Of a DNA stretch of 64,000 bases, positions 11,227 through 38,290 are shown piece after piece. The notes under the pieces were generated by a model. The model did not search any database. It worked only from the letters and a program-made list of their open reading frames with translations, and was not told where the DNA came from. How positions within the stretch are numbered: the first letter of the stretch is position 1; each line of letters begins with the position of its first letter. Origin of the DNA: Gymnothorax reevesii (lineage: Eukaryota; Chordata; Actinopteri; Anguilliformes; Muraenidae); contig CM056583.1 in assembly GCA_029721435.1 (NCBI GenBank), positions 76,759,120 through 76,823,119 on the forward strand. The letters run 5' to 3'. The translations under genes were made by a program, and so were the position numbers.

Positions 11227-11754
11227 TGAACGTAGGTCTCTTTATGATCGGGTGGGCAAGATCGGAACTCCACTGAAGAAAAAACACACGGCCAATCAAG
11301 TTGAACAACACTCCCCTCTTGTGGCAACCCCCAGAATTACAATATTGGTTTCACCAAGTTGACAGTACATTTGGAAACTGCACAACCACGATATGAGCGA
11401 CATATTTCCATAACAATACAGTAGATCGCGTTAGCTAATATTCATGTAGTATTGTGGATTCACCTACACCTCTACCACGAAAAGTGACAAAGCCATTTTT
11501 TGACTGGTTCTGGTTGAGTACATAGACCAGTTGATCCCCACCCACCCAAAATCAAAATATAACAAAGTATTTTTAAGTTTCAATAACATCTTAAGTTCCC
11601 CTGCCAGTTTCCTGAGGCCTTCAGTTGAAGTTTACTTACCCACGGAGGTGCAATTAAATGAACAATCCCGTGATTCGCCTCTGCTGCACGCTATTGCCAT
11701 CAGGGCTATCAGCAGTATGTTCTCCACCAGCTCCTGGTGGTTGGGTTCCAGCAT
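11227..11754 (-). CDS. candidate two-exon gene for a small cysteine-containing secreted or membrane protein
   Basis: Exon 1 (11754-11640) starts at an ATG and encodes a hydrophobic core ILLIALMAIA at residues 13-22, then SRDCSFNCTS, and ends with donor gtaagt after a one-base split codon. Exon 2 (11272-11227) follows a strong acceptor (gtgttttttcttcag), restores phase, and encodes EFRSCPPDHKETYV before a possible donor gtaaat. The hydrophobic core could be a signal peptide. I found no clean third exon. Reading on through the donor reaches a stop after one more codon; splicing to 10.97 kb stops soon after. I do not recognise a family. The matched phases and good splice sites are the evidence; chance is possible. 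Confidence 0.3.
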
Positions 11755-11839
11755 GGCAGCACCCAGTTTGACTTCAAGGAGTGTTAGTACAGCAAGATGT
11801 GGATATGACGGTGGGGGTAGGGAACATTAATAGAAAATG

Positions 11840-12230
11840 CTCATCAGAATCAGAGTCAAATAGGGAGACCAGGCTCACACCATTTCAGACGTTCCTGCAA
11901 ACTAACTGAACAGATGGACTATGAGGAGGCCCACTGATTGAATAATTGGAATAAACCCTTCAAGCTTCAATTTTCCCCATAAGTAGGTTCAAATTCAGAA
12001 AAAGGATTTTTTAATTTTGTAGGAGAATGTCACAAATATATTCTGAATCGGAAGGACGCAGTGCTTCACTGATGCCACATCATATTACACTGAGAGAACA
12101 ATTCAAATGCAGGATGCCAGGTTTTAGTGGCCATGGCATTACATCAATTGAAAAAATGACTAGATCTTGTGTTTACATGATTTTATATACATTTCCCTTT
12201 AATTTAGCAGGATATTTTTGGGATCCTTGA
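11840..12230. other. intergenic DNA, nothing recognised
   Basis: No exon-like frame or repeat boundary seen between the candidate gene and the hairpin repeat. Confidence 0.3.
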
Positions 12231-12235
12231 AAATT

Positions 12236-12478
12236 TTGGATCTCCAGTAGAATTTAAACAAGAGTTTGTCATTAAAGTGACTATACCCCCCCGCCGTTAG
12301 GTCACCAAAACCGACTGATGTCTGCGCATTCCCAGTAGGAACCAAAAAGGAATTGAAATAGGTTGACTCCTTCTTGAGATATCGCGCTGACAATGTTCAG
12401 GACGGACGTACGTACGTACGGACGGAGCTGAATACTATATCCCCCGCATCGCACTAAACGCGCGGCGGGGGATAATAA
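12236..12478. repeat. GGAC-tract/hairpin dispersed repeat, copy 2
   Basis: A gacggacgtacgtacgtacg tract (12400-12425) is followed by tatcccccgcatcgc and its inverse gcggcgggggata (about 12438-12474), forming a short-loop hairpin. Structure and order match copy 1 at 6080-6325. Confidence 0.65.
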
Positions 12479-12483
12479 AAAGA

Positions 12484-12772
12484 TAAGATATACTTTATTG
12501 AACCCCGTGGGGTAATTTGTCCTCTGCATGCAGTGGGCAGCCACAGAGCAGCGCCCGGGGACCAACTCCAGTTCTAAAGCCAGTTCCTTGGTAAGGGGCC
12601 CTGGTAGGAGTGTTCCTATGATGCATGTTTTTGTGGGTGGGGGAAGCCGGAGCACCTGGAGGAAACCCACACGAACACAGGGAGAACACGCAAACTCCAC
12701 ACAGAAAGGCCCCAGGCCGGGAACGAACCCACAACCTTCTTGCTGTGGGGTGACAGTGCTAACCACTGACAT
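12484..12772. mobile_element. retroposon-derived repeat (LINE/SINE tail type)
   Basis: Contains the phrases tactttattgaaccccgtgg, ggagcacctggaggaaaccc and ggagaacacgcaaactccac. I recognise these as a widely dispersed retroposon in fish genomes. No coding frame survives. The family name is not certain from memory. Confidence 0.5.
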
Positions 12773-13388
12773 TCTTCATATCCTTTGGCTGAAGTGCTAC
12801 CGTAGCTCTTTGAATTCTCGAATTTCCATAGAAAACTCGTTAATATCAAATGCATAATGTCCGAGTAACTGAAATGTACACAATGCAAAACAATGACAGA
12901 TGAGCAAGAATGGAATCAGATTTTAACTTGCAGTCGAGTGGATTCACTTAATTTGATTTCTTGTCAGGCTGAACAGGTTTCAAAGTTCTGAACACGCACA
13001 GCAATCATGACACAGCTCCTTTAAGATGTGCTAGATTAACAATGCATTGCACTATGACAGGTCGAAGCTAACCTTTGTCGTTGTTCATGAAATTTACCCC
13101 AGGAGAGCAAAAAGGATTTCCAAGTTGATGCCATTACTACAGCAAGCAATGAAATTTACCCCAATTCCATTTTATTGTCAGTTCCCCCCCCAATCCAGGT
13201 GGGATAAAATGTCAAGTAACATTTTTGATTTCTTTTTGTCCCCCCACCATGATGAAAATATGATAAACAGACAAGCTGTAACAACAATTACTCAAAAGGG
13301 GTTTGCCCTGGTCTTACTGAGTCCACAGGCTAACGTCTTTGTAAAAGGAGGCTCGCAGGTACAACATGAAATAACTTCACATTAACTT

Positions 13389-13394
13389 TTTATT
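13389..13394 (-). promoter_or_regulatory. candidate distal spin1 polyadenylation signal
   Basis: AATAAA on the minus strand in an A-rich context about 3.3 kb past the spin1 stop. It was chosen because sequence further downstream changes to repeat-rich intergenic DNA. Other hexamers lie nearer the stop. Confidence 0.3.
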
Positions 13395-13785
13395 TTTTTT
13401 AAATGTTATAAGGATAGACATAATAATTATAAAAATTACTTACAGTATTAAGTAACAGGTTTAAAGTGTGTTTATACTTCTAAATGCAAATAACATGAAC
13501 TATCTACATTGTTTTAAAACAATGAACAAGCGGTCCAATTGAAGCAATTCACCCAGACGCAAGAGAGAACATGAAGACATTTTAACTATACATGAATCTG
13601 TTACCATGAAATTGCACAGTATTATAGAAAATAAAAAAAATGAGCAACAGCATCTTAAAGGGACCATATTTTCCATGTTAAATTCTCCCTCAAATTCACT
13701 GAGTAAATTTCAGAAATAAAAAAAGGAACATCATTTTTTTTTTTTTGCCAGAGTAAATGTACATCATCTATCCTGGAAGAAGAAA

Positions 13786-13862
13786 CTACCACACACAAGC
13801 ACACGCGCACGCGCACAAACTTGCACACAAATATATACACAACACATATGCGCACACACAAC
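13786..13862. repeat. imperfect CA-rich repeat
   Basis: Interrupted CA/CG dinucleotide tract (acacacaagcacacgcgcac...) within the presumed spin1 3' UTR. Confidence 0.6.
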
Positions 13863-14537
13863 TAATGTATACCTCGGATACACAGAAACTCCACTCTCTC
13901 ATCAATTAAGGCTGTTTTTCACAAGTGTATGTACTTTTGTACCATGAACGGTGGCACTCAAAAGACAAAGAAACAGATAGTATTTCAATGTTTTGAAGAA
14001 AAGACAAGTATTGTTTGGAAAAGATATGATCCCTCAAATGCTGTGTAACACTGGTAACCTGGTCTTCAGTTGGCACTCCACTAGCAAAACCAGTGTGTTT
14101 CATCCTATTCAGCGCAATATAAAAATAAAATAAAAAAAAGTTGTTTTTTTTTTTTTTCTTAAGAAAGGCCAACAAAAATTAAAGTAACCTGACAATCAGC
14201 ATAGAGAAGAAACTTTTCATTTTTTTAAGGAAAAAAAATATTCCCCAAAAATTAAAAGAACAAATTCACATGCAATTCACATTTACATACATTAACTTCT
14301 TTAACTTTACAATGCATGCAAAAGGAACGATCTACTGCTTTATAAAAACTTCCAACATGGAACCAACATCAAACACAGTACAACACCACAGTAGGTAAAA
14401 TGTGAAAGGCCAATAACTCTTACACGTCTTTTCAGGGTCTTGCACGTATGCAATCCTCTGATGTTTGAGAGTAAGACAGACACCCTGTGTAATGGGGCAC
14501 TAGCATTTTGTTAAATGGATGAGATGATTGCATTTAG

Positions 14538-14686
14538 AATAAAGCTGCTTTCACACCGGACGCGAAAAGAATTTTTCGCACGACAGATTACATTTAAAGT
14601 CAATGCAAAGACGCGAATACACGCGAAACTTGAATGTAATCTATCGTGCGAAAAATTTGTTCCGCGTCCGGTGTGAAAGCGGCTTA
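14538..14686. mobile_element. MITE with GCGTCC-type inverted ends, compact copy
   Basis: Near-palindromic 149-bp element. The left end aagctgctttcacaccggac is matched by the inverse gtccggtgtgaaagcggctt at the right, with further inner pairing around ttttcgcacgacagattaca. Related copies lie at 49634-49802 (whole), 36017-36110 (left half) and 56934-57855 (long form). Confidence 0.8.
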
Positions 14687-16722
14687 AATCTGAATCAAGA
14701 ACCTCAAAGATAGGCAGGACAAAGCCCTCTTCTGTAAGAAATGAATTCTGGGGAATAAATTCAAAAGTACTGCCACTGAAACCTGACACTAGCATGTGGT
14801 TGAGCCAACTGTGATATCAGCTCAAGTAGGACAATCCACTCAACAGAAGTCACTGGGGCATGAATATGACCAGCTGCAAATTACCAATAGAATATTCAGC
14901 CACCAAACACAGGGAGGCACAACCGCATTGTGTAATAACCCGCATCTGAAGAACTAAAGGGGCTTGCAAGCCTTCTTTTACAGGATTATTCCTGTCCATA
15001 TACACTGCTGCAAAAGAGGGCTGAGCTCAGTTGGACTGCGACGACCATCCCCCCTCCGCTTCTTACAGCTCCACATAGAAAAGAGATGTTTTGACAGTAT
15101 GTAACACTCTCAAGCCTGACCCTTAAGCCGTTACAGATACAGACCACTGCAAAACTGCCGGGTAACGTCCACCATCTTGAGGCTCAGGATGCAGATTTTG
15201 TACAGAAATACTACATTTATTTTTGCATCACTGAGAGAAAGTAAAAGGCTTGTTTCAGGAATGAATCCACAGGAACACTGTCAGATACAATTACAAATAC
15301 ACACATGTGCCTGTTTTCCATACATCAGAAACAACTGCAACATTTCAAATAGGCCTCAATATTTTTTTTGGCTGCAGTAAATTTAGTCACCTAATGTATT
15401 GCTAATATTGAATATCATCCAATAGTGTAATGAGGCACGAGCGAATTGACTCAAATTTTAAGAAAAAAAAAAGAATAAAGGCAGACCTGTAACAAAAAGG
15501 CAAGGAATCATCCAAAGGCTTTTTACATTTCCCTAAAAGATAGGTCTGTACTGCCACACTGCATATTACGGTCGTACAGCAACAAACAACGAGGGGAGAA
15601 ACACACTGCAAGTTTCGGTCATGTAGAATTCAAGGCTTTCTGCATTTTCCAGAGCTTCTAAACTGCAAGTAGACACCCCTTCAGTTATGCAGCTTTGTAA
15701 CCAAAAGCATATGGTGACAATTTGCAAAAAACGTTCATTGCTGACCTCAGCTAGGAACATGGAGGACTACAAGAAATTTAAAGAGAACATACAAATGGAG
15801 TTTACACCAATATTAAAGGTATAAGACTTGTGAACCTAATAAAAAAAAATACAGTACATGTCTACTACAAGTTAATTCTTTTAATGTCCTGGATACAAAT
15901 GTGAGTATTAATAATAAATCTAGGACGATGAAAAGGAAGAAGAATGTTGCCACAGGTAAAAACGGGTCAAAATGCCATAGGATTCAAACAGATAAACAAA
16001 GCATAACCACTTTAGACAGTGCTGAAGCTCCATTTAGTATACAATATAAAAATTAATTAAAACAATTAGTATTGCCAATTAAAGGGAAAAAAAAAACAGA
16101 ACTGAAAATTAGTGCTAAAGATCAGATTGTATAAAAGAAACATCAGCATACAAGTAAACAAATATCATCCCCATGACAACAAATGTGATCCTCCCCCTTA
16201 GAAAAAAATGAAAAGAACGCATAAAAGTTACTCAAGACAGTTTCTAAAAATCGAAATGTACTTACTTTTCAACTTTCCGAAACAGAGGCTTTGTACTTCC
16301 AAAAGGTTTGTACACCCAAAATAATATCAGGGGCTACTTTGCAGTGTGCTTAAGCCTTCATCTTAAAATACTTGAAAAGTCAATTTCATTTTATTGTGGA
16401 GCTTGCGTTAAACCCTTGAAATTTCACTTTGCTTGGGGGGGGGTCACGATGAACAGAGGGACACGCTCAGGGTCATTTGTCTTGCAAAACGTCTATAATC
16501 AAGTTGTGCAGTGCTCTCCCTTATTCAGGAAATAATGAAACGCGCACCCAGTGCTAGTGGTGTCCTACGGCTCTTGGAAACCACAGGCTTCAGTTCAGAG
16601 CCTGCAAAGCACATATCCTTGTCTCAAAGTTGTCTAAAAGCAACAACGTTCTGAAGATTTGGCGTTAGAAGTCTGAAGTGGATTCCCCCCACCCCCCCCC
16701 ACCCCCCCGCCACTCCATGCGC

Positions 16723-31610
<14,888 letters not shown>

Positions 31611-32164
31611 TCATCTGTGTTTAGGTGAGCAGCCAAGCTGCCAGACTAGGGTGAAAAAAACTTCTCAGCCCAATCGAGTGAGGAGACTCAGCAGGAGAAA
31701 AAGGCCTCCTCACCCTGCAGAGCTGGGGCATCCACACCACTCCCAGCCTGGAGAACTCCCAGTCCTGGAAGAGATGCAAATGCAGCACAGTTATTTACTC
31801 TACTCACAAAGATACAAAATATACAGCAAAACACTGCAGGACTGCTCCACAATTATGGACAATCAACAACGAGGACATTTGCAGAGAGGTCAGCAATGCA
31901 CAGATTTCTAAGAGATCATGTTTATGATTCTCTCACACATATCATCACAAATGCATTTTATATGATATTCAGTAAGCACCATAATTCACTGGACAGTAGG
32001 GCTGTAAAAATTCTGAACCGCGGTTTTTTTTAAGGCGTAGTGCCACCACCTGCTGCCATGGGGCGAACATCCAGGTTTTTCCCATTTCTTTTATTAAACC
32101 CAACGCAGGTTGAACGAAAGTGCCAAACGTCAAAGGGCATGGGAAATGCCTCCAGAAAAAAACT

Positions 32165-33400
32165 TGACTGATATCAGCATTTTGAGAGGATTTTGAAAAC
32201 TTGGTTCCCTGGGACTGGTGTGTCTAACATATTTTCCCAACTGTCTAGAATCCTGTATGGTATAGCGACTAAGTTCTTTATTCTTAAATAAAATGTGTAA
32301 GTATGTTTGTTGATCTTTATTCTCATTAACCAATTTACCACTTTCATTGGGACCTCCAGACCAAATGCCCTCCTGTTCCTTTCTATCCCCCGCCACGCGA
32401 TTAGCGCGAAGCGGGGGATATAGCATTGGGCTCAGTCTGTCCGTCCGTACGGACACATAAAATTGAGGCGGCGGGGGATATTGCCATGTTAGTGGCAAAC
32501 ACTTGCTTAATTTTTGATTTCCAAGCACTAAGTAAAGCTCCAATAAGTTGATTATATTGTTGCAATGTACAGACTGTTCCATAAAAACTTGTTAATTGTT
32601 TGTAGGACATAAGTTTATTATCCTCATTCACTATATCCCTTATAAAAATAATACCTATATCAAACATACGTTTCCAAAAAAATCATCATTCTATTAACAA
32701 CTATGTTAGAATTTAACCATATTATTTGTTGTAGAACTTGTTCTGCTTTTTCTGGTGGGTGAAAGTGACATTGTAACCAACTTTGTAGAGCTTCTTCCAG
32801 AAAAGCTGAGACACTAGACAACATGTCATTAATTAGCAAAAAATGCATAGGTTTAATTTGCAGAAATGGAGAGAAGCTTTCATCAAACAGAGAATGGACA
32901 GTTCAGTTATTTGCTAGAAAAACAGTTTGGATTGCAGCAGAATTTTGGAATAAGGGAAGCCGGCCGTGAAAGATTTAAAGCTTTTAAGTTTAAGCCCAAC
33001 AGATACATAATCGTTGTCGAGATATGCATGTTTAACTTTATCAGGTTTATCATTCCATATAAATTTGAAAATCTTCTGTTCATATATTTTGAAGAATGAT
33101 TATTTAGGGGTTGGTAATGCCATAAATAAGTATATAAACTGGGATACAACTAATGAGTTAAAGTTATTTTGCCATAAATGGTCAGATGTTTCCCTTTCCA
33201 GGGCAGCAGAATTTTTTTGATTTTACTCAATTTCTTATTAAAATTAGTCGTTGAAATTTCACTCATATTTTCCGGGATGTGCATACCAATTACATTGACC
33301 AATACATCAGTCCAATGAATTGGTAAATTACATGGATGAGTGAAATTTCTCTTTTTCAGGGAACCAAGCCTCAATTCCTCAATTCTAATTTGGCTTCAGC
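32165..33400 (-). mobile_element. L1-like LINE fragment (ORF2 3' region), broken
   Basis: Minus-strand frames, joined by frameshifts, read the end of an L1-type ORF2. In order they are MHIPENMSEISTTNFNKKLS (33290s), IYEQKIFKFIWNDKPDKVKH (about 33080), QQIIWLNSNIVVN (about 32710), KRMFDIGIIFIRDIVNED (about 32650) and a tail near 32300. These are the thumb and C-terminal blocks that follow the reverse transcriptase core. Several stops and frameshifts make it inactive. It is split again by a hairpin repeat. Confidence 0.75.
32388..32480. repeat. GGAC-tract/hairpin dispersed repeat, copy 3, inside the LINE
   Basis: tatcccccgccacgcg and its inverse cgcgaagcgggggata (32385-32420) form a hairpin, followed by ctgtccgtccgtacggac. 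It interrupts the LINE reading frame; L1-like sequence continues on both sides. Confidence 0.65.
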
Positions 33401-33719
33401 CCAGAGAGGTTTACTTTTCTTAGAGTTGCCTAATTGGTTAATAAGAGACGATACTGTAGTCCTTTACTTGGCTCCGTGCAGCACATCGCCGAAAAGTACT
33501 GATGTCAGTAATGTTTTTTTCCGGAAGCAGTTCCCATTCCCTTTGATGTTTGGCACTTTCGTTCAACCTGTGTCGGGTTTAATAAAGGAAAAGAGAAAGC
33601 TCAGATGTTCGCCCCATGGCAGCAGGTGGTGGTACTAAAAAAACAAAAAAGCAAAAAAAAAAACAAAACAAAACTGTGGTTCACAATTGTTATAGCCCTA
33701 CTGGACAATGACATTTTTT

Positions 33720-34435
33720 CTGCTTTTGGTCGTGTCGGCTGAGTCAGTCACCAGATCTACCGGTAATTCCAGTTGAACATGCATATTACATGCTGAAGAG
33801 GATACTGAAGGCAAAAGGTCCCCATAACAAACAGGAGCTGAAGACTGCGGCAGTGCAGACCTGGCCAAGCATCAGCAGGGAAGATACCGGGTAGCATGTA
33901 TGCTTCACAGGCTTAAATGAGTCAATGCAAATAAAGGCTATATAAGCAAATACTTCTTAAAAATACAGTTGTAATTCTACTTCAATGGCTACTTTTTCAT
34001 TTGCATCACTTAAAGCTTTTATGCAATGCAATCGTTATCTGGTGGTGGCAGTACAGAAAATGTCACAAAATCACACAAAATGATAGTGGAAAAACCCTAT
34101 GGATCAGGAATAAACAAGAAGTTACATCTGATTCCCATAAAAACTGTTCTACATTTTGTGCCAACATGAAAGCTTAGCAGCAGCAGCTACACCCAAAGTC
34201 AATCCATGAAATCCCCAAAAAATCTGGAAGACTTAAATAATTTGACCGTTTCGCCTTTAAGCAAAGAGCCGCAAAGGCATCAACTTGCCGTCCGCCTGCC
34301 TAACTTGTCTAGCTAAGGTTTAATTACTTCTGACTGAAGAGGCCAGAAAATATTCTCTCTTAAGGTTTGGGAAGCATCAACGAGTATTCTGCAAGATGTG
34401 AGACAAGCCTTCATGGTCCTCCTAGTTCGCAGTGG
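33720..34435. other. DNA upstream of spin1 coding exon 1, nothing recognised
   Basis: Probably spin1 intron 1. No exon-like frame or identified repeat. Confidence 0.3.
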
Positions 34436-34439
34436 TCTT

Positions 34440-34565
34440 AGGGTGTTTTTACACACGAAAGTCCGGACCTTAGTCAGTGTTTTTGTTACATCGTATACAT
34501 TTGGTTCGGTCTGTTTGGGTTTCACACTGTCATAATTGTAAACGGACTAACAGACTTTACATGAC
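34440..34565. repeat. short MITE-like fragment
   Basis: gggtgtttttacacacgaaagtccggacc followed by ttggttcggtctgtttgggt and tttcacactgtcat resembles the family seen whole at 36135-36305. Only part is present. Confidence 0.4.
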
Positions 34566-34569
34566 GAAC

Positions 34570-36010
34570 CAACGTGATATTGTCATCAACTACATGCTTT
34601 GCGTTTCTCTGTACTTTACATTGATTGGTCATTTGGCCGGCGGGCGTCTGACATCAACACTTTCTTGAATGTTGGAAACAATGAATGAAATCGTCATTCC
34701 CACCATCATATTATTGTTGATTTTCTTGGGAGTCAACTCAATAGTATAACATTTGTCTTTGAGGTTATTTAACCATTTCGCCTTGCCATGATTGGTGGCA
34801 CACAATTAGTGGAGACCTCACATGCAGTTGTTGAAACTGATATACCTGGGCGATTCCATGGAAATATGGAATAAGATCAAAAAAAAATCTGAATGCACCA
34901 AAAGAAGTTGTGTTGATAATTTTCATATGCTTATCACTCCTTCTTTCAGGAACTAAAGTTCTCTGTTCAGAAAATCGTGTGTAGTTGTTTTATAACCCTT
35001 TATGTGCCAGTACCTAATTTCGGACAACACATGGTTGATCTTGCATAACTTTTTACACAGGCTGTCTCCCATTGGTACAGATGGTGCACCTGTCTTCTGC
35101 CGCGAATGGGTAGTGGATAGTAATGTTTCACTACCACCACCCATAGACTGAACTTGGGCCTTTTCCACATTTCAATAATCTGGCTTGAAATTTACCAACC
35201 CCGTTGTCCCATACGACACCAAAACTATGGATTTATGTTTGTACCACTTGTTCAGAATGTTTTACAACAGTGGTAATTATAATTTACTGAGTGTTAGTAT
35301 TAAGCAACAATATTTGCCATATTTCATTAAAATCGTCCCCTTGGTTAGGACTAGACACCAGATAGTTACTTGTCCCGTACAACACTTTTCCCGTACAACA
35401 CCGATACAGTTTGCAGTATTTTGAGACCCCAAGGTATGTACCAAAATCAGTAAAAATCAATAACCCCCCCAACAGATTTTTTTCCTGTCGCACAAAAACG
35501 TTAACAGATATGATCTAATGCTTCTTGGTAATTGTTTATTCATCTTTTGCGCTCATTTTCATGAAAAAACAATGAGGGTACCTCATCCCCCTTTTGTCGT
35601 GGTTGTAGTAGAAAAACCCTTGGTTGGACGAGGGTTAATTTACAAGACTGCTAAATTTAGGAAGGAAATTATGTCTGTATATAACGTAAAGTGCACAGTA
35701 ACCTGAAGGTCACACTTTGCCATCACTGAAAATAAGCTTCATCGATAGGTCTTTTCAAAATTTAATGTTGTCTCGTTTAATATTTTGAGAGTGACACCCA
35801 TGGCTTGCTTCTCGGTCTTGTTGTCATCTGTCAATATTGATGCTACCGACGCTCACAGTGGGCGTTTAAAAGTGCTCGGATTTTGATGCGACGCTTCGCA
35901 ACGCGACCAGTGGACATTGGAATTAAGCAGTGCATTCATTGTTTTCTGTGATTTATTATGCCTTTTCCAGCAGTATAAGCTATTCTCGTGTTTTTGATGA
36001 AATAACACGC
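34570..36010. other. probable spin1 intron 1, nothing recognised
   Basis: Unassigned AT-rich sequence; no exon-like signals stood out. Confidence 0.3.
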
Positions 36011-36016
36011 CACGTA

Positions 36017-36110
36017 AAGCTGCTTTCATACCGGGCGCGAAACTAATTTTTCGCAGAACAGATTATATTCGTAGTCAATACAAAGACACGAATACGCGCA
36101 TCTCGTAGGT
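36017..36110. mobile_element. half copy of the GCGTCC-ended MITE
   Basis: aagctgctttcataccgggc and the following ttttcgcagaacagattata match the left half of the element at 14538-14686. The right half is missing. Confidence 0.6.
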
Positions 36111-36134
36111 CGTAACTTTTGTCATTGACACGAA

Positions 36135-36305
36135 GGTCCAAACCTTTCTAAATAATGCTTTCACACTGGCCCGGACAGACACCACCTCTTTTGGTCGGAC
36201 CAAGGTTCGGCTGTTTGGTCCGGACAAAGGTCCAGGAAAGGTTTCACACCTATCATTTCGGTTTGAAAGTCCGGACCAAACAATGTTGGTGCGAAAGCCC
36301 CCTTA
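36135..36305. repeat. palindromic GGTCCGGAC-rich MITE-like repeat
   Basis: gctttcacactggcccggac at the left is the inverse of gtccggaccaaacaatgttggtgcgaaagc at the right, with internal ggtccggac repeats. It abuts the half MITE above and has no coding frame. Confidence 0.55.
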
Positions 36306-36419
36306 ATCTTCCAACAGTACCATGCCTGTTCGCTTTCAAAAGGTGGAATTGTACACACTTTCCTTTTTGGAGGCCAGCAAGGCCTGTATTTTCTTAAGAT
36401 TTAGACTTTGTTTGTCTGA

Positions 36420-36832
36420 GTTCTTTTGTTACTTCCCAAATGAGTCGTCAATGCGCTCCTGAAGGAATTTGAGTCGGCCCGCCAATCCAGGCAAGATTCA
36501 CCACTGCTATATTAGTACTTTATTAGGAGATAATGGCACTCTCTGTGTTTCACTGGCATAACAGAGCCTCAAAAAGGACTTTGCAACCCTTTCCAGTCTG
36601 ATATTGCAGTATCTTTCTTTCTCATTGGTCCAGAAATTTATTTTGATCGAGGCACAGTGTGACTAAATATGTGTGTGGCAAATGGGGCCGAATTTCAGCC
36701 TAATCAACACTGGAGAGGTCACAGTTGTAGTCACATCTATTCTCATTTTACCCAATGTTTTCATTTGCTGATTGGGCTGATTGAGTAAAGAAAGGGGCAA
36801 ATACTTTTTCATGGCACTGTACACTTCAAAAT
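36420..36832 (-). mobile_element. Tc1-like transposon end fragment
   Basis: The terminus gcaaatactttttcatggca ctgtac (36808-36832) and the internal sequence are related to the Tc1-like copies at 9480-10612 and 43285-44687. Most of the transposase is gone. Confidence 0.6.
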
Positions 36833-36849
36833 TTTTCTGACTTTCTCCA

Positions 36850-38290
36850 AGCCGGACATTTCAACCTTTACTTACTGCTCTTGAGAACAATAAAGGAAAC
36901 CTATTTCCAGTTTCTTCCACTAGCACCATTTAACTGCAAAAAGGCCCAGTAAGCATTGAGTGTGAACAGGGCACTGCATGTTCACTACAGCCTTCTTCCC
37001 CTGTAACCTGTAAAGCAAGCACTAATAACTGAAAAAAAAGGCTTGCTGAAGCGGGCAATACCCCTCAGCCCCCAAGGTCACTGCTGCCAGGTCAGAGGTC
37101 AAACTGGGACGAAACCTCGAAAAGGCACACCTACCCCCCATGGGGAGTCCACATATGCAATATGAACTTCCTAACCCAAGTGGTTACAGAGAAATAGCCC
37201 GGAAAAAAATTGGCATACAAAAAAAGACAAAAAAAATTATGACAGAAATGCTTAATTTAACATCTCAAGTCAGTTGTACGGTCATCTTTGTCACAGACAG
37301 CAACCTGCCTTTTCAAAGTCAGTTCATGATTATCACAAAGTGCACTGACCTCAATGGAAAGGTATGCAGAATCAGGGTAAAATATTTGACACTTCAATAT
37401 GTACCGTGTGCAAGGTAACAAATGGCTCCTCTCAAGGCAGCATTTCCGAGCCGTGCAAAATACCACAGACTTATTTTATGCTAATCAAGTTGGGAAATAC
37501 AGTCATGCAGTTCACAGTATGTTTACAAATGACTTTTATGGAAGACCTGAGTCTCATTCAGGCTCACACCTAACAAGCGTGGGTTATGCAGGGCAAATAC
37601 TACTCAACAATTGCCAATGCATGTCAACGAGTCTGTCCAAGTCTTAAACAACAGTAAAAGGAATGAATTGGCCTGCCCCCGAGAGGGCCCATTGCAGCCA
37701 AAGTAGCCCTGGGAACTTCGAAGAATTAGGTCACAGGCCCAGCTATGAGCCTTACATTATTTAGTCAGCCAAGTTAAGATGGTTACGTAACAGCGTAGAC
37801 ACATAACACCGCTATTCAGCCAGAGAAACAAAAGAATAGCAGGCCTAGCCTTCACAGCAAAAAGGAACAAATTCTCAATTTAAAAAAAAAAAAAAATGCC
37901 ATTCATTATGTGATTTATTTACGCGGCAGAGTCCAACTCTCATAATGGCCAACACTGCTTACGTTTGACGCATTATGCATGCTGTAGCAGTTGTAAGTTT
38001 ACTTAAGTAATTCAGGTTAGGCAGCTCGCTTGAGTCATTACAACAGGGGATTCGTTCTCTCTGCTCTGGTAACATTCAAGTTCACCAAGTAAAACTCCAC
38101 ACTGGCAATCCATGTTTCTGTACATCCACAGCAAAGTGTGAATTTTTAACAGCATAATGTTAAAGTAACAATGATGAATTTCCATATGGCAAATCTGGAA
38201 GGCACCATACGTTCCTCTAAAATCTCAAGCTACTTTTAAAATTAATGCTGACTTGACAAAGGGGAAAGTTAATCTTGCAAAGGGCACAGA
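36850..38290. other. probable spin1 intron 1, nothing recognised
   Basis: Unassigned, including a poly-A run near 37880-37893. The frames here show no domain or splice support. Confidence 0.3.

Larger units (their letters stand above)
13370..16722 (-). other. spin1: probable spin1 3' UTR
   Basis: About 3.35 kb of AT-rich sequence follows the spin1 stop without a coding frame, up to a cluster with AATAAA on the minus strand at 13394-13389. Spindlin transcripts in vertebrates have long 3' UTRs, so this extent is plausible. It includes a MITE (14538-14686), a CA-rich tract and several other candidate polyadenylation hexamers, so shorter isoforms are possible. The boundary is inferred. Confidence 0.4.
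31997..33700. mobile_element. hAT-type element carrying a LINE insertion
   Basis: Left end tagggctgtaaaaattctga and inverse right end gttcacaattgttatagccc. The flanks ctggacag (31989-31996) and ctggacaa (33701-33708) form a 7 of 8 match, an hAT-type 8-bp duplication. The arms (to about 32160 and from about 33400) match the element at 1861-2940. The middle is an L1-like LINE fragment, so the original element was probably only about 470 bp or slightly more. Confidence 0.8.

Noticed and set aside
12302..12772. 156-codon minus-strand open frame
   Set aside because: It is a read-through of the retroposon-derived repeat and the adjacent hairpin repeat, not a protein gene.
32130..32582. 150-codon minus-strand open frame
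   Set aside because: A mosaic of LINE C-terminus and the hairpin repeat, with the frame open by chance; treated as part of the nested elements.
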